From assembly GCF_017994015.1 (NCBI RefSeq), contig NZ_JAGOLP010000001.1, positions 1-64,000 on the forward strand: 64,000 bases of DNA, read 5' to 3'. Both the position numbers and the translations under genes were made by a program. Origin of the DNA: Ferrovibrio sp. (GTDB lineage Bacteria > Pseudomonadota > Alphaproteobacteria > Ferrovibrionales > Ferrovibrionaceae). Shown piece after piece: positions 17,633 to 28,870 of the stretch; position 1 is the stretch's first letter, and each line of letters begins with the position of its first letter. The notes beneath the pieces were generated by a model, which had not been told where the DNA came from, searched no databases, and worked only from the letters and a program-made list of their open reading frames with translations.

Positions 17633-17828
17633 CGCTGCGCAACTTCCTACGGTTAAGCGGGCTGTTGCACGACAATCTAAAGGCCAGGCGACGGAACAAA
17701 AGTTAGCATCCGGTTATACGGATTAATTTAGGGTCATACCGGCAATTGCTGCGCGAAAGCCGCGCCGCTGGTTCAGCAGCGGCGGGCAATGCGACGAAAT
17801 ATGCGCGGCGAAACAACGCCGTATCGAA

Positions 17829-19124
<1,296 letters not shown>

Positions 19125-19134
19125 CGGAAAATCC

Positions 19135-20313
19135 TTACGCTGAGACGGCGCAGACGGTCTGACCGTCCCACCAATGGGTGCAATTCGCCTGTTTTGCCGC
19201 CTGCTGCGGCTGGTTTTGCTCCGGTTCCAGCGCCGCCCAGGTGCTGTAACCTTCAGCACGCAGCCGCGCCGCCACGGCATGGCTGGTGCCGAATGGCAGA
19301 TAAAGCAACGGCTTGGCCGGCATCGCCGGCAGGCCGCGCATCACGCTGTCCAGGTAAAGCGTGAAGCCGGTGGCGGTTTCGCCGCCCGGGGTGACATAAC
19401 GCCCGCCACGCCCCAATTCGCCGCGCACATTGCGGGCAAACAGCGTGTAGCTGATGCCGGTATGATACTCGAACCCGCGGAATTCGCCGGGATCAAGCGT
19501 GAGCAGCAAATCCGGCGCTGCCGCAGCCACTTCCGCCACCAGGCGATCCAGATCGGCAACGATGGCGGCGGCGGCATCTGATAGCTGCATCGCCTTGAGA
19601 CCCTGGATCGCCGCCGGGGCCGGGCCGGCCAGCGCCAGCAGGCGCAGCAGATCAGGCCCGGCCGCGCCGGCAGCGGCCTTCAATTCAGCCGCATCCTTGC
19701 GATCCAGCGCACGGCGCGCCGCCTTGGCCTGGCGCGGCTCCAGGCCATGCGCCGCCATGATGGCCGGCGCCAGCAAAGGCTGGGTGATATCCAGCGACAG
19801 ATGCTTCACGCCGAGCCGGGCCACGGCTTCGGCGGCCAGCAAAGCCACTTCCACATCGGCGGCCAGGGCCGCCGCACCGATCAGTTCAAAACCGGCCTGG
19901 GCGAATTGCCGCTCGGGTCGCAATTGTGTGCCGCGCACCCGCAGCACCTGGCCGGCATAGGCCAGCCGCAGCGGGCGCGGCGCCAGTTTCAGCCGGCTGC
20001 CGGCAATACGCGCCACTTGCAGGGTGATATCGGTGCGCAGGCCCATCATGCGCTGCGATACCGGGTCCATCACCCGGAACATCTGGCCGGCCAGATCCTG
20101 GCCCGAGCCGGCCAGCAAGGTTTCCTCAAACTCGATCAGCGGCGGCTTGACCCGGGCATAGCCTTGCGCGGCAAAACTGCCCAGCAGGCTTTCCGAAGCA
20201 AATGCCTCCCAATCGGCGCGCGGCGGCAGCACATCGCGCAGGCCGGCCGGCAGCAGCGCGAGCGACTGTTCTTCCACCATCTCGGCGGCCTTGGCGCGCG
20301 TCTTGGGAGCCAT
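19135..20313 (-). CDS. hisZ: ATP phosphoribosyltransferase regulatory subunit HisZ
   Basis: A 392-residue HisRS-like paralogue that partners the short form of HisG in the first step of histidine synthesis. It keeps the class II synthetase-like core (motif around [42 protein letters not shown] and [11 protein letters not shown]) but has the shortened, diverged C-terminus of HisZ. Near the end, HYHTG-like sequence ([12 protein letters not shown]) and GGRYV are retained. It sits 10 bp before purA and 12 bp after the enoyl-CoA hydratase gene. hisG itself is not in this window. Confidence 0.93.
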   Translation of the reverse strand: MAPKTRAKAAEMVEEQSLALLPAGLRDVLPPRADWEAFASESLLGSFAAQGYARVKPPLIEFEETLLAGSGQDLAGQMFRVMDPVSQRMMGLRTDITLQVARIAGSRLKLAPRPLRLAYAGQVLRVRGTQLRPERQFAQAGFELIGAAALAADVEVALLAAEAVARLGVKHLSLDITQPLLAPAIMAAHGLEPRQAKAARRALDRKDAAELKAAAGAAGPDLLRLLALAGPAPAAIQGLKAMQLSDAAAAIVADLDRLVAEVAAAAPDLLLTLDPGEFRGFEYHTGISYTLFARNVRGELGRGGRYVTPGGETATGFTLYLDSVMRGLPAMPAKPLLYLPFGTSHAVAARLRAEGYSTWAALEPEQNQPQQAAKQANCTHWWDGQTVCAVSA

Positions 20314-20325
20314 CTCTCTGCCGCC

Positions 20326-21102
20326 TTACCGGTTCTTGAAACTGGGTTTGCGCTTCTCGGCGAAGGCGGCCATGCCTTCTTTCTGGTCCTCGAAAGCAAA
20401 GGTGGAATGGAACACCCGGCGCTCAAACCGCACACCCTCGCTGAGCGTGGTTTCATAGGCGCGGTTGACCGCTTCCTTGGCGATCATCACCACCGGGCGC
20501 GACAATTCAGCGATTCGGCTGGCCGCCTTGATCGCCTCATCCAGCAATTGCTCCTTCGGCACCACACGGCTGACCAGGCCGGCGCGCTCGGCTTCCGCCG
20601 CATCCATCATGCGGCCGGTGAGGCACATTTCCATCGCCTTGGATTTGCCGACAAAGCGGGTCAGGCGCTGGGTGCCGCCGGCGCCCGGGATGGTGCCGAG
20701 ATTGATCTCAGGCTGGCCGAATTTGGCGTTATCCGCCGCCAGGATAAAATCGCACATCATGGCCAATTCGCAGCCGCCGCCCAGAGCAAAGCCGGCCACT
20801 GCAGCGATCACCGGCTTGCGGCAGCGCGTAACCCGCTCCCAGCCGGCGGTGATGAAATCGCTGCTGTAAACGTCGATATAGCTCTTGTCCTTCATCTCCT
20901 TGATATCGGCGCCGGCCGCGAAGGCCTTTTCCGACCCGGTGATGACCATGCAGCCGATGCCGTCATCGGCCTCGAACTTATCCACAGCATCCGACAATTC
21001 AGCCATCAACTGGGCACAGAGTGCGTTCAGCGCCTGCGGCCGGTTCAGGGTGATCAGGCCCACCGGGCCGCGCGTTTCCACCAGGATCATTTCGTAGCTC
21101 AT
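20326..21102 (-). CDS. enoyl-CoA hydratase/isomerase
   Basis: A 258-residue crotonase-family protein with the usual length. It starts [20 protein letters not shown]. The oxyanion-hole segment [10 protein letters not shown] is present, the catalytic Glu pair lies in [11 protein letters not shown] and [18 protein letters not shown], and the C-terminus ends [12 protein letters not shown], all close to short-chain enoyl-CoA hydratases of beta-oxidation. It hydrates trans-2-enoyl-CoA to 3-hydroxyacyl-CoA. Its position 12 bp before hisZ and 24 bp after a small secreted protein indicates an operon of mixed function. Confidence 0.93.
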   Translation of the reverse strand: MSYEMILVETRGPVGLITLNRPQALNALCAQLMAELSDAVDKFEADDGIGCMVITGSEKAFAAGADIKEMKDKSYIDVYSSDFITAGWERVTRCRKPVIAAVAGFALGGGCELAMMCDFILAADNAKFGQPEINLGTIPGAGGTQRLTRFVGKSKAMEMCLTGRMMDAAEAERAGLVSRVVPKEQLLDEAIKAASRIAELSRPVVMIAKEAVNRAYETTLSEGVRFERRVFHSTFAFEDQKEGMAAFAEKRKPSFKNR

Positions 21103-21126
21103 CGTTCTTCCCTTATTTGACTGCTT

Positions 21127-21552
21127 TTATTGGCGCGGCGTCAGTTCAAAACGCACGGTCAGCGCGCCACCCGGATGACTGATCTCCAGCCGCAGGATTT
21201 CCGCCTCGCGCTGGAACCGGGTTTCCGACAGGCTCTGCCAGCCAAGCTGCGGCAGGGTCTGGGCATAAAAAGCCAGCACGGCATTGCGCGTCACATTGCC
21301 ACGTGCCTCGGCGGTCAGGATACGGCCGGTCGGCTTGTCAAACACCAGCGCCGCAGCGCGGTCTTCCACCAGGCCCGGCATCACCGGCACATCCTCTGCC
21401 ACCGAGAGGAAAATATCCGCCGCAAAAGCTGTGGAAACGCCGAAAATGGTTGCAAAAAAACCCGCCGGCGCGCCCCCGGACAAAGCGAGGCATACGGCCA
21501 GCGCCAGGGCGGAACGGGATGTCCGGCCGGGACACGACATGCGGCGGACCAT
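21127..21552 (-). CDS. small secreted protein of unknown function
   Basis: A 141-residue protein with an N-terminal hydrophobic signal-like region (to about residue 44, ending STAFA-A), followed by a compact domain: MPGLVEDRAAALVFDKPTGRI, a helix VLAFYAQTLPQLGW, and closing strands with GGALTVRFELTP. This strand-helix-strand pattern suggests a small periplasmic alpha/beta fold. It lies between mutM (68 bp upstream) and the enoyl-CoA hydratase gene (24 bp downstream). No Shine-Dalgarno sequence clearly separates the ATG at 21552 from one at 21540. I do not recognise the family. Confidence 0.65.
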   Translation of the reverse strand: MVRRMSCPGRTSRSALALAVCLALSGGAPAGFFATIFGVSTAFAADIFLSVAEDVPVMPGLVEDRAAALVFDKPTGRILTAEARGNVTRNAVLAFYAQTLPQLGWQSLSETRFQREAEILRLEISHPGGALTVRFELTPRQ

Positions 21553-21620
21553 GCCAGTTCAGCGCCGGTTTGGAAAGAGCCGGCGGGGTGGGGAATCGGC
21601 CTGAATCCGCCCTGGCTGGC

Positions 21621-22445
21621 CTACTTCTGGCAATGGCCGCAGAAGAAGGTGGAGCGGCCGGATTGCACAATGCGCTTGATCGGGCGCTGGCAGGCATGGC
21701 AGGGCTGGTCTTCGCGGTCATAGACCCGGAACCGGGTCTGGAAATAGCCCAGTTCGCCATTGGTCTGCACATAATCGCGCAAGGAGGAACCACCGGCCTC
21801 AACCGCTTCCAGCAGCACATCCTTGATCGCCGGCACCAGCTTTTCCAGCCGCTTTGGCGCCACCGAACCGGCCAACCGCTCGGGGTGAATCCCAGCACGA
21901 TAGAGCGCTTCCGAAACATAGATATTGCCTAGGCCGGCCACCACGCGCTGATCCAGCAGGGCCGCCTTCATCGGCGTGCGTTTGCCATGCAGGGCGGCAA
22001 TCAGCACTGCCGGGGTGAAGGCATCATCCAGCGGTTCCGGCCCGATATTGCCGAGCAGCTTATGGCCGGCCAGGGCCGGGGCTTCGATCAGATCCATCAT
22101 GCCGAAGCGGCGGGCATCGTTGAAGGTGACCGACCAGCCATCATCGGTGCCGAAGATCACATGGTCATGCGGGCCGATATCATTCGGCCAGCCCTGGCGG
22201 ATCACCATGCGGCCCGACATGCCGAGATGGATCAGCCAGACCAGGCCACCGGAAAGCCGCAACAGGATGTATTTGGCGCGGCGCTCCAGCGCCTCCACCT
22301 GCCGATCCCGGATACGAGCGGCGAAATCGGCCGGCAGCGGAAAACGCAGATCGGGCCGCCGCGCCTCGATGCGGGTGATGCGCCGGTCCTGCAATTTGAG
22401 GGCAAGGCCGCGCCGGGTGGTTTCGACTTCGGGCAATTCAGGCAT
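21621..22445 (-). CDS. mutM: formamidopyrimidine-DNA glycosylase
   Basis: A 274-residue bifunctional DNA glycosylase/AP lyase that removes 8-oxoguanine and formamidopyrimidines. After Met removal the chain begins [13 protein letters not shown], giving the catalytic Pro and Glu. The C-terminal zinc finger has CHACQRP and FFCGHCQ, and the helix-two-turn-helix segment contains [18 protein letters not shown]. Full length with all key residues. It is divergent from ubiE (50-bp gap), the usual alphaproteobacterial arrangement, and leads a reverse-strand gene run ending in purA. Confidence 0.97.
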   Translation of the reverse strand: MPELPEVETTRRGLALKLQDRRITRIEARRPDLRFPLPADFAARIRDRQVEALERRAKYILLRLSGGLVWLIHLGMSGRMVIRQGWPNDIGPHDHVIFGTDDGWSVTFNDARRFGMMDLIEAPALAGHKLLGNIGPEPLDDAFTPAVLIAALHGKRTPMKAALLDQRVVAGLGNIYVSEALYRAGIHPERLAGSVAPKRLEKLVPAIKDVLLEAVEAGGSSLRDYVQTNGELGYFQTRFRVYDREDQPCHACQRPIKRIVQSGRSTFFCGHCQK

Positions 22446-22495
22446 GCGGCTCTGTCTATACCGCGCAGGGCCGGTTTCGGCTATGGTTTGCGGCC

Positions 22496-23266
22496 ATGAC
22501 CCAGGATCAGCAAAGCGGGCCGCAGAGCAGCGGCGAAACCCATTTCGGCTTCACCCAGGTGCCCGAGGCAGACAAGGTGCGCCTGGTGCGCCAGGTGTTT
22601 GAAAGCGTGGCGCCGCGCTACGACCTGATGAACGACCTGATGTCGGCTGGCGTGCACCGCTTGTGGAAAAACGCCATGGTGGAGTGGCTTGATCCGCGCG
22701 GCGTCCTCACCGTGCTGGACATGGCCGGCGGCACCGGCGATATCGCCTTCCGCATCCATGACCGTGCGCCGGAGGCGCAAATCCTGGTGGCCGATATCAA
22801 TGCCGCCATGCTGGGCCAGGGCCGCAGCCGCGCCATCGATCAGGCACGGCTCGACCGCCTGTCCTGGGCCTGCATGAATGCTGAGAGCCTGCCGCTGCCG
22901 GATCGTTGCGTGGATGCCTATACCATCGCTTTCGGCATCCGCAATGTCACCCATATCGAGCAGGCCCTGGCCGAAGCCTGGCGCGTACTGAAGCCGGGCG
23001 GTCGTTTCCTGTGCCTGGAATTCTCGGCCGTGAGCAATCCTGCCCTGGCCAAATTCTACGATCTTTATTCCTTCCAGCTATTGCCGCGCATCGGCCAGAT
23101 TGTGGCGCAAGACGGCGATTCGTATCGCTATCTGGTGGAGAGCATCCGGCGCTTCCCCAATCAGGAAAATTTCGCCGAAATGATCCGCGCTGCCGGCTTC
23201 GGCCAGGTGAAATACCGCAATCTTTCCGGCGGCATCGCCGCGATGCATTCGGGCTGGCGGCTCTGA
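22496..23266 (+). CDS. ubiE: ubiquinone/menaquinone C-methyltransferase UbiE
   Basis: A 256-residue SAM-dependent methyltransferase for the C-methylation step of ubiquinone synthesis. Diagnostic segments are [25 protein letters not shown], the SAM-binding [13 protein letters not shown], and the C-terminal [17 protein letters not shown]. It acts with UbiB and other Ubi proteins at the inner membrane. The stop overlaps the ubiB start (TGATG), indicating translational coupling. Confidence 0.97.
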   Translation: MTQDQQSGPQSSGETHFGFTQVPEADKVRLVRQVFESVAPRYDLMNDLMSAGVHRLWKNAMVEWLDPRGVLTVLDMAGGTGDIAFRIHDRAPEAQILVADINAAMLGQGRSRAIDQARLDRLSWACMNAESLPLPDRCVDAYTIAFGIRNVTHIEQALAEAWRVLKPGGRFLCLEFSAVSNPALAKFYDLYSFQLLPRIGQIVAQDGDSYRYLVESIRRFPNQENFAEMIRAAGFGQVKYRNLSGGIAAMHSGWRL

Positions 23267-24783
23267 TGCCGGGCGGTTTGCGCCATCTCGGCCGGTTCTT
23301 TGAGATCGGCCGCATCCTGGCGCGGCATGATGCCCTTTTCATGCTGCGCGAGGCGCCTTTGCCGCCGATGCTGAAAGCCGGCATGGCCGTGTTCCAGGGG
23401 CTGTTCGGCCGGCGCCTGCCCGACTTGCGGCCGGGTGAAAGACTGGCCAATGCCATGGCCGAATTGGGGCCGAGTTTCATCAAGCTGGGGCAAATCCTGA
23501 GCGTGCGGCCTGATCTGGTGGGGCCGGAACTGGCGGAAGATCTTGGCCGGCTGCGCGACAAGCTGCCGCCCTTTGCCTGGAGCGAGGCCAAGGCGAGCAT
23601 CGAGACCGAATTGGGCGGTCGGCTGGATGACCTGTTTGTTGGCTTCGAGCCTGAGCCGGTGGCAGCGGCCAGCGTGGCGCAGGTGCATTTTGCCGAAGCA
23701 GCGGATGGCAGCAAGTTGGCGGTGAAAGTGCTGCGGCCCGGCGTGGAAGCGGCTTTCGCCCGCGACCTGGCCTTATTCGCCTGGCTTGCCGATCTGAGCG
23801 AAGACTGCCTGCCCGGCATGCACCGGCTGCGGCCGCGCGCCGTGGTGCAGGCGATTGCCGCCCAGGTGGCGATTGAGATGGATCTGCGCCTGGAAGCCGC
23901 TGCGGCTTCTGAAATCGCCGATAATTTCCGCGACGATGCCGACCTGCTGGTGCCGCGCCCGGACTGGAACCGCACCGCGCGCCGGGTGCTGACGCTGCAA
24001 CGTATTGCCGGCATTCCGATTGAAGACCGTGCCGCCCTGCTGGCTGCCGGCCATGACCTGCCGCGACTGGCCGAGCGCGTGATCCAGGTGTTTCTGCGCC
24101 AGGCCCTGCGCGACGGCTATTTCCACGCCGACATGCATCATGGCAACCTGTTTGTTGGCGAGAATGGCCGGCTGGAACTGGTTGATTTTGGCATCATGGG
24201 CCGCATCGACATGCCGACCCGTCGCTTCATGGCCGAAATGCTGGGCGCCTTCCTGGCCGGCGACTGGCGCCGCGCCGCCGAAGTGCATATCGAGGCCGGC
24301 TATGTGCCGCTTGATCCGGCCAATGGGCGCACCGTGGAGGCTTTTGCCCAGGCCTGCCGTTCCATCGGTGAACCGATCCTGGGCAAGCCGGTGACGGAAA
24401 TTTCCATCGGCCGCCTGCTGGCGCAGCTGTTCCAGATCACCGAAACCTTCGGCATGCGCACCCAGCCACATCTGCTGCTGCTGCAAAAAACCATGGTGAC
24501 GGTGGAAGGTGTGGCGCGCAGCCTGGATGAGACTGTGAATTTCTGGGAAGCCTCGCGCCCGGTGGTGCTGGCCTGGGCGGCCGAGCATATGGGGCCGGAA
24601 GCGCAAATCCGCGACGCCATACTAAATAGCATGGCCAGCTTGCGCCGCCTGCCCAAGCTGCTGGACCGGCTGGAGGCGGCTGACGAGCCGCGGCCGGTTA
24701 TTGAGCAAGCCCCAGACCGCAAACTGCATTGGCTGCTCGGCCTCATCGCCGTGCTGCTGGCAGCAAACCTGCTGCTGGATTGA
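23266..24783 (+). CDS. ubiB: ubiquinone biosynthesis kinase-like protein UbiB
   Basis: A 505-residue ABC1/UbiB-family protein needed for ubiquinone synthesis. Family motifs are LGPSFIKLGQILSVRPDL (KxGQ motif, about residue 66), the Ala-rich loop AAASVAQVHFAEA, VKVLRPGVE with the conserved Lys, and the catalytic-like DMHHGNLFV and LVDFGIMG. The C-terminal 25 residues form a transmembrane helix (LHWLLGLIAVLLAANLLL). The start at 23266 overlaps the ubiE stop. A terminator follows directly. The coaBC and dut genes that often follow ubiB in this class are absent; porin genes come next instead. Confidence 0.95.
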   Translation: MPGGLRHLGRFFEIGRILARHDALFMLREAPLPPMLKAGMAVFQGLFGRRLPDLRPGERLANAMAELGPSFIKLGQILSVRPDLVGPELAEDLGRLRDKLPPFAWSEAKASIETELGGRLDDLFVGFEPEPVAAASVAQVHFAEAADGSKLAVKVLRPGVEAAFARDLALFAWLADLSEDCLPGMHRLRPRAVVQAIAAQVAIEMDLRLEAAAASEIADNFRDDADLLVPRPDWNRTARRVLTLQRIAGIPIEDRAALLAAGHDLPRLAERVIQVFLRQALRDGYFHADMHHGNLFVGENGRLELVDFGIMGRIDMPTRRFMAEMLGAFLAGDWRRAAEVHIEAGYVPLDPANGRTVEAFAQACRSIGEPILGKPVTEISIGRLLAQLFQITETFGMRTQPHLLLLQKTMVTVEGVARSLDETVNFWEASRPVVLAWAAEHMGPEAQIRDAILNSMASLRRLPKLLDRLEAADEPRPVIEQAPDRKLHWLLGLIAVLLAANLLLD

Positions 24784-24787
24784 GGCA

Positions 24788-24820
24788 ACAAAAAAGGGGC
24801 GGATTGCGCCGCCCCTTTTC
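24788..24820. terminator. bidirectional terminator between ubiB and porin 1
   Basis: Perfect 11-bp stem (AAAAGGGGCGG at 24792-24802, CCGCCCCTTTT at 24809-24819) with loop ATTGCG. A-tract on one side and T-tract on the other let it serve both ubiB and the convergent porin gene. Confidence 0.9.
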
Positions 24821-24838
24821 GTCAGTTGTGTGGTCAGC

Positions 24839-26077
24839 TCAGAAGGTCAGGTTGACACCGAGCACGCCGAAATTGGCCTTTGATTCATTGGCCCGCACCG
24901 CATTGCCATCGGTGTATTCATAGGTGCCGGCGCCGCCATAAAGCTTGATGCCGGTGGCCAGCATGTAGCTGACGCCAAGCTGCAAAATCTCGGCCTTGTC
25001 GTCGGCCAGGCCGGCTTCCTCGCCCTTGGCATGCCAGTAATCGCCACCCACGCCAATCGATCCGGGCTGGCTGCCATTGGTGGTGTAGAGGAAACCAACA
25101 ATATAGGAGCGGCGGTCGATGGTGCTGGTGACTTCTTCCGACTTGTAGCCGCCGCCAACGCCGACAGTGGAGCCGCCGCCCAGGGCATAGGTGACCTGGG
25201 AACCGGCCTGCCAGCCATTCAGCCGCGCCTGACCTGCGGTGCCGGCATTGGTGGCGGTGTTGATGCCAACGCTTTCAATACGGGTGCTGACATAACCGGC
25301 CGACAGCGCGACCGTGAAATCACCGAACGATTCGATATAATTGGCGGCCACATTGTAGTGGTTGCGCACCGAGCCATTCACCGTGTTGCTGAAGCCGGCA
25401 TCGCAATTGGTGATGTTGCCGGCAGCCGCGAACTGGCCACCGCCATTATTGTAATCCTGGCAGCCATCCGGCACGTATGAGACGCCGAGTTGCAGGCCCT
25501 TGCCAGCCTTGGAGCCGAAATAGCGGTTCGACGAGGTGTAGATATTGATACCCTCGGCATCGTTGCCGTGATTGGCGAACCACATCGAAGTGGGGCCGGC
25601 ACGGTTATTGGTCGGCACCACGAAGGGCGCATTTTCCGATGTCGCCGTGGAGATGTTGTCCTGGCCCGGCAATGTAGTGTTGGGCGAGAAATACTGCATC
25701 TTGGCCGCCACGCGGTCGGTCGAACCGACCTCGACCTTGCCCATGTCGTTTTCAAACCAGAGATAGCTCTCGTCGATCTGATCGCCGTCGCTGGCGGCTT
25801 CCAGCTCGACGCGGCCGCCAACCCGCAGGCCATTATCCAGCACGGCACGGAGGTTGAACCAGATTTCGGCATTCGGGCCGCCAAAGGTGGCGGTTGATTT
25901 GTCGGTCTGGGCCGAGCCGGTCACCTTGTCGCGGTCCTGCACCTTGAAGGTGCGGGTCATGTAACCGCCAACAGTGACGCCAAGCGGTTCGGCCTTGACC
26001 TGGGCGAAGGCGTTGTCTGCCAGCATCAGGCCGGCGGCGGCAACCAGGGCGGTTTGTAAAAGCAGGGAGGATTTCAT
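24839..26077 (-). CDS. outer-membrane porin 1
   Basis: A 412-residue Gram-negative porin. A signal peptide (MKSSLLLQTALVAAAGLMLA, cleavage after AFA) precedes a beta-barrel with alternating residues and a C-terminal aromatic (NLTF), as recognised by the BAM machinery. It is closely similar to the downstream-numbered neighbour at 26319-27542, including KAEPLGVTVGGYMTRTFKVQ at the mature N-terminus and a conserved Cys pair around YVPDGCQDYNNGGG and NITNCDAGF that could form a loop disulfide. GGAG precedes the ATG. The two paralogues differ most in presumed surface loops (for example residues 130-150). Confidence 0.9.
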   Translation of the reverse strand: MKSSLLLQTALVAAAGLMLADNAFAQVKAEPLGVTVGGYMTRTFKVQDRDKVTGSAQTDKSTATFGGPNAEIWFNLRAVLDNGLRVGGRVELEAASDGDQIDESYLWFENDMGKVEVGSTDRVAAKMQYFSPNTTLPGQDNISTATSENAPFVVPTNNRAGPTSMWFANHGNDAEGINIYTSSNRYFGSKAGKGLQLGVSYVPDGCQDYNNGGGQFAAAGNITNCDAGFSNTVNGSVRNHYNVAANYIESFGDFTVALSAGYVSTRIESVGINTATNAGTAGQARLNGWQAGSQVTYALGGGSTVGVGGGYKSEEVTSTIDRRSYIVGFLYTTNGSQPGSIGVGGDYWHAKGEEAGLADDKAEILQLGVSYMLATGIKLYGGAGTYEYTDGNAVRANESKANFGVLGVNLTF

Positions 26078-26261
26078 CGGGGGCTCCGGATTTACGATAC
26101 GCAGGGAAGATGGGAAAGCGTGGCGTAAAAGGGAAGCGGGCAGGTCACGGCCCTGTGATCATGAACACGCGAGCAGCAGTTTTGATCCGTGAACTGAAAA
26201 AGTGATCAGGCCAATTATCGGCCTCAAAAGGCATTCCGGCCAAAGAAGATACGGCTCTGAC

Positions 26262-26294
26262 AAAAGAAAAGGGGCAGGTTGCCCTGCCCCTTTC
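26262..26294 (-). terminator. terminator after porin 2
   Basis: An 11-bp perfect stem (26268-26278 with 26283-26293, core GGGGCAGG/CCTGCCCC) and a T-rich tail TTTTCTTTT on the reverse strand, 25 bp past the porin 2 stop. It should limit read-through into porin 1, so the two porins can be expressed separately. Confidence 0.88.
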
Positions 26295-26318
26295 CACTAA
26301 CCGATCCGAAGGATCGAA

Positions 26319-27542
26319 TTAGAACACCAGGTTCACACCCAGCAGACCGAAATTGGCCTTGGTGTCGCCAGCGCCGATCGCGGCAGCGCCGTCTTCCCAC
26401 TCGTAGGTGCCCGCGCCGCCATACAGCTTGATGCCGGTGGCGAGCTGGTAGCTGACGCCAACCTGGAACAGCTTGGCGGTGTCGTCGGCCTGGCCGACTT
26501 CCTCACCCTTGGCCTTCCAGAAGTCGGCGCCGACGCCGATCGAACCCGGAGCAGCGCCGTTGGTCAGGTACATCAGGCCGACAACGTAGACGTTGCGGTC
26601 GACAGTGGCCGACACTTCTTCACGCTTCAGACCGCCACCGACGGCAACGGTCGAACCGCCACCGAGAGCATAGGTCAGCTGAGCGCCGGCGTTCCAGCCG
26701 GTGACGCGCTTCGGAACCGCAGCGGCAGCAGTGGCAGCAGTCGGCTCGGCGCGGCTGCTGATGTAGCCGGCATAGAGAGCAACGCTGACATCGCCGAACG
26801 ACTCGAGGTAGTTGGCGGCGAAGGTGTGCTGGTTACGCACCGAACCATTGATGGTCGAGCTGAAACCGTTGTCGCAGTTGGTCACGGTCGCAGCGGCAGC
26901 GAACTGGCCACCGGCGTTGTTGTAGTCCTGGCAGCCATCCGGGGTGTACGAATAGCCGAGCTGCAGGCCCTTGCCAGCCTTCGAACCGAAATAGCGGTTC
27001 GAGGAGGTGTACAGGTTGATACCTTCAGCGTCGTTGGCCGCATTGGCGAACCACATCGACACGCCACCAGCCTGGTTGCCGGTGCCCGCGATGATGGCCG
27101 AGTTTTCCGACACCTGACCAGTGCCCTGGCCCGAGATGGTGGAGTTCGGGGAGAAATACTGCATCTTCGAAGCAACGCGGTCGGTCGAGCCAAGCTCGAT
27201 GCGGCCCATGTCGTTTTCGAACCAGACATAGCTTTCGTCGATCTGGTCGCCGTCCGAGGCGCCTTCCAGCTCAACGCGGCCGCCGATGCGCAGGCCGTTA
27301 TCCAGCACGGCGCGCAGGCTGAACCAGATTTCGGCATCCGGACCACCGAAGGTCACCGGGGCCTTGTCGGTCTGGCCCGAACCAGTGACCTTGTCACGGT
27401 CCTGGACCTTGAAGGTGCGGGTCATGTAGCCGCCGACGGTCACGCCGAGCGGTTCAGCCTTCACCTGAGCGAACGAGGCATCGGCCAGCATAACGCCAGC
27501 AGCAGCCACGAGCGCGGTTTGCAGAAGCAGAGTCTTCTTCAT
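26319..27542 (-). CDS. outer-membrane porin 2
   Basis: A 407-residue porin paralogous to porin 1. The signal peptide (MKKTLLLQTALVAAAGVMLA), the mature start KAEPLGVTVGGYMTRTFKVQ, the Cys-bearing loop (YTPDGCQDYNN, TVTNCDNGF) and the C-terminal NLVF are all shared. The gene has a stronger codon bias toward frequent C-ending codons than porin 1 (for example AAG, GTC, TTC), which fits high expression. GAGAGGAA precedes the ATG. The upstream leader contains a GCTAATAATTAGC palindrome. The pair probably arose by tandem duplication and then diverged in surface loops. Confidence 0.92.
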   Translation of the reverse strand: MKKTLLLQTALVAAAGVMLADASFAQVKAEPLGVTVGGYMTRTFKVQDRDKVTGSGQTDKAPVTFGGPDAEIWFSLRAVLDNGLRIGGRVELEGASDGDQIDESYVWFENDMGRIELGSTDRVASKMQYFSPNSTISGQGTGQVSENSAIIAGTGNQAGGVSMWFANAANDAEGINLYTSSNRYFGSKAGKGLQLGYSYTPDGCQDYNNAGGQFAAAATVTNCDNGFSSTINGSVRNQHTFAANYLESFGDVSVALYAGYISSRAEPTAATAAAAVPKRVTGWNAGAQLTYALGGGSTVAVGGGLKREEVSATVDRNVYVVGLMYLTNGAAPGSIGVGADFWKAKGEEVGQADDTAKLFQVGVSYQLATGIKLYGGAGTYEWEDGAAAIGAGDTKANFGLLGVNLVF

Positions 27543-27580
27543 CTCTATTCCTCTCCCACCGGGGTCTAAAGGTTTTCAGA

Positions 27581-27662
27581 GCTAATAATTAGCAGAGAAC
27601 AATCAGCCCGGCTGGGCTAACTGATCCTGGGCATGAAGCCACTCCGCCCCCCTCTCTGTCAA
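27581..27662 (-). promoter_or_regulatory. porin 2 leader with palindromes and -35-like box
   Basis: The 115-bp leader before porin 2 holds a perfect 13-bp palindrome (GCTAATAATTAGC, 27581-27593), a second AGCCC/GGGCT hairpin (about 27606-27619), and TTGACA on the reverse strand at 27657-27662. No convincing -10 box is found at 17 bp, only TTCATG at 19 bp, so the promoter call is weak. The palindrome could be an operator for porin regulation. Confidence 0.3.
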
Positions 27663-27816
27663 TAAAAGCGGCACATTGCGCCACCTTTTTGCCGCAAGTG
27701 TTGCAGATGCGCCACATTCTATTTCAGAAAACCTGGATTTCCGGTATTTATGGTCAACGTGTTGATCCACAGCACCCGCACAAGGCGTTCAACTGGCGGG
27801 CGGCAAAAGCGCCCGA

Positions 27817-28731
27817 TTACCGCGAATCGCCCAGCACAAGCCGAAACGCCCGCCCCGGTTCTGCCACACCCTGTTCCACCCGCAGCGGCGCGTCCAGACT
27901 ATCGGCGAGCCGGAAACCATGGCTGGCGGCAAGCTCGGCAATGTAACTATCGCTCTGGCGGTATCGGCCCGTGGGCATCAACTGCACAGGAGTTGTGGCC
28001 TCGCCGCGTTCGATGGTGGCGAGGATTTCCCCGCCCGGCCGCAGCACCCGGGCCGCCTGGGCAAAAAAACGCTCCAGCCGGCCAATATAAATGAACACAT
28101 CCGTGGATAGCAGCGCATCATAAACCTGGGCCGGAATCTGCTCCAGGAATTGGTGAATTTCCGCCACGGCCAGCCGGTCGTAAGCTGGTTGCCCGGCAAC
28201 CTGGCGGCGCTTCGCCTGCTCAATCATGCGCGGCGCCAGATCGATGCCATCCAGCCGGCTGGCATAGGGGCGGAAAAGCGGCCCGTTCAGCCCGGTGCCA
28301 CAGCCAATATCCAGCAGGGCACGGCTGGCATCCGGCAGCCAGGCTTGTTCAGCCAGACTGCGGATCATCCAGGGGCCACGGTATTTCAGCGCGGCCAGAT
28401 GGCGGTCAAAAGTATCGGCATGGCCATCAAACACCCAGCGCAGATAATCATCCGGCGCCCGCTCGGTGGTGTTGCCTGCCAGGGAATCGACCAGATGCCG
28501 GATGGCGCCGGATTGTGGCGCCAGTTCCAGTGCAGCCCGCAGATGCTGCAAGGCAAGATCGGGTTGACGCTGTTCCAGAAAGCATTGCCCAAGGCCAAGC
28601 TGGGCACCGGCATGGCCCTGTGGCATTGCCGCAAGCACAGCGCGATAGAGCTGCATGGCAGCATTGATCTCGCCACCGGCTTGTTTTTGCCAGGCTTCGG
28701 CCATGCAGGCGTCGATTTCTTCAGGGCTCAT
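27817..28731 (-). CDS. TPR-containing SAM-dependent methyltransferase
   Basis: A 304-residue protein. The N-terminal 75 residues form about two tetratricopeptide-like helical pairs (NAAMQLYRAVLAAMPQGHAG, then PDLALQHLRAALELAPQSGA). A class I methyltransferase domain follows, with motif I in LLDIGCGTGLNGPLF (about residue 140), GIDLAPRMIEQAKRR and YDALLSTDVFIYIG. This architecture is widespread in alphaproteobacteria without a known substrate. It is a single gene, divergent from the DUF3576 lipoprotein gene. Confidence 0.85.
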   Translation of the reverse strand: MSPEEIDACMAEAWQKQAGGEINAAMQLYRAVLAAMPQGHAGAQLGLGQCFLEQRQPDLALQHLRAALELAPQSGAIRHLVDSLAGNTTERAPDDYLRWVFDGHADTFDRHLAALKYRGPWMIRSLAEQAWLPDASRALLDIGCGTGLNGPLFRPYASRLDGIDLAPRMIEQAKRRQVAGQPAYDRLAVAEIHQFLEQIPAQVYDALLSTDVFIYIGRLERFFAQAARVLRPGGEILATIERGEATTPVQLMPTGRYRQSDSYIAELAASHGFRLADSLDAPLRVEQGVAEPGRAFRLVLGDSR

Positions 28732-28870
28732 CTGAACTTGTGAACTGGAGCAATAAGGTGGGCTTGTGGGCGATTCTTTTTAACGCTCCGGCGATTGGCG
28801 CGGCGGAGGGCGATATGCTAGTCAAAGAGGCACCGATGGCGGCTTTGGCGCCCTGCGGAGGATAGCATTC

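Noticed and set aside
17764..17785. GC-rich hairpin downstream of purA considered as a terminator
   Set aside because: No T-run follows on the reverse strand, so only a structural hairpin is supported.
19747..21120. Plus-strand open frame over hisZ and the enoyl-CoA hydratase gene
   Set aside because: Antisense to both genes and rich in Gln/His/Arg as typical of such shadows.
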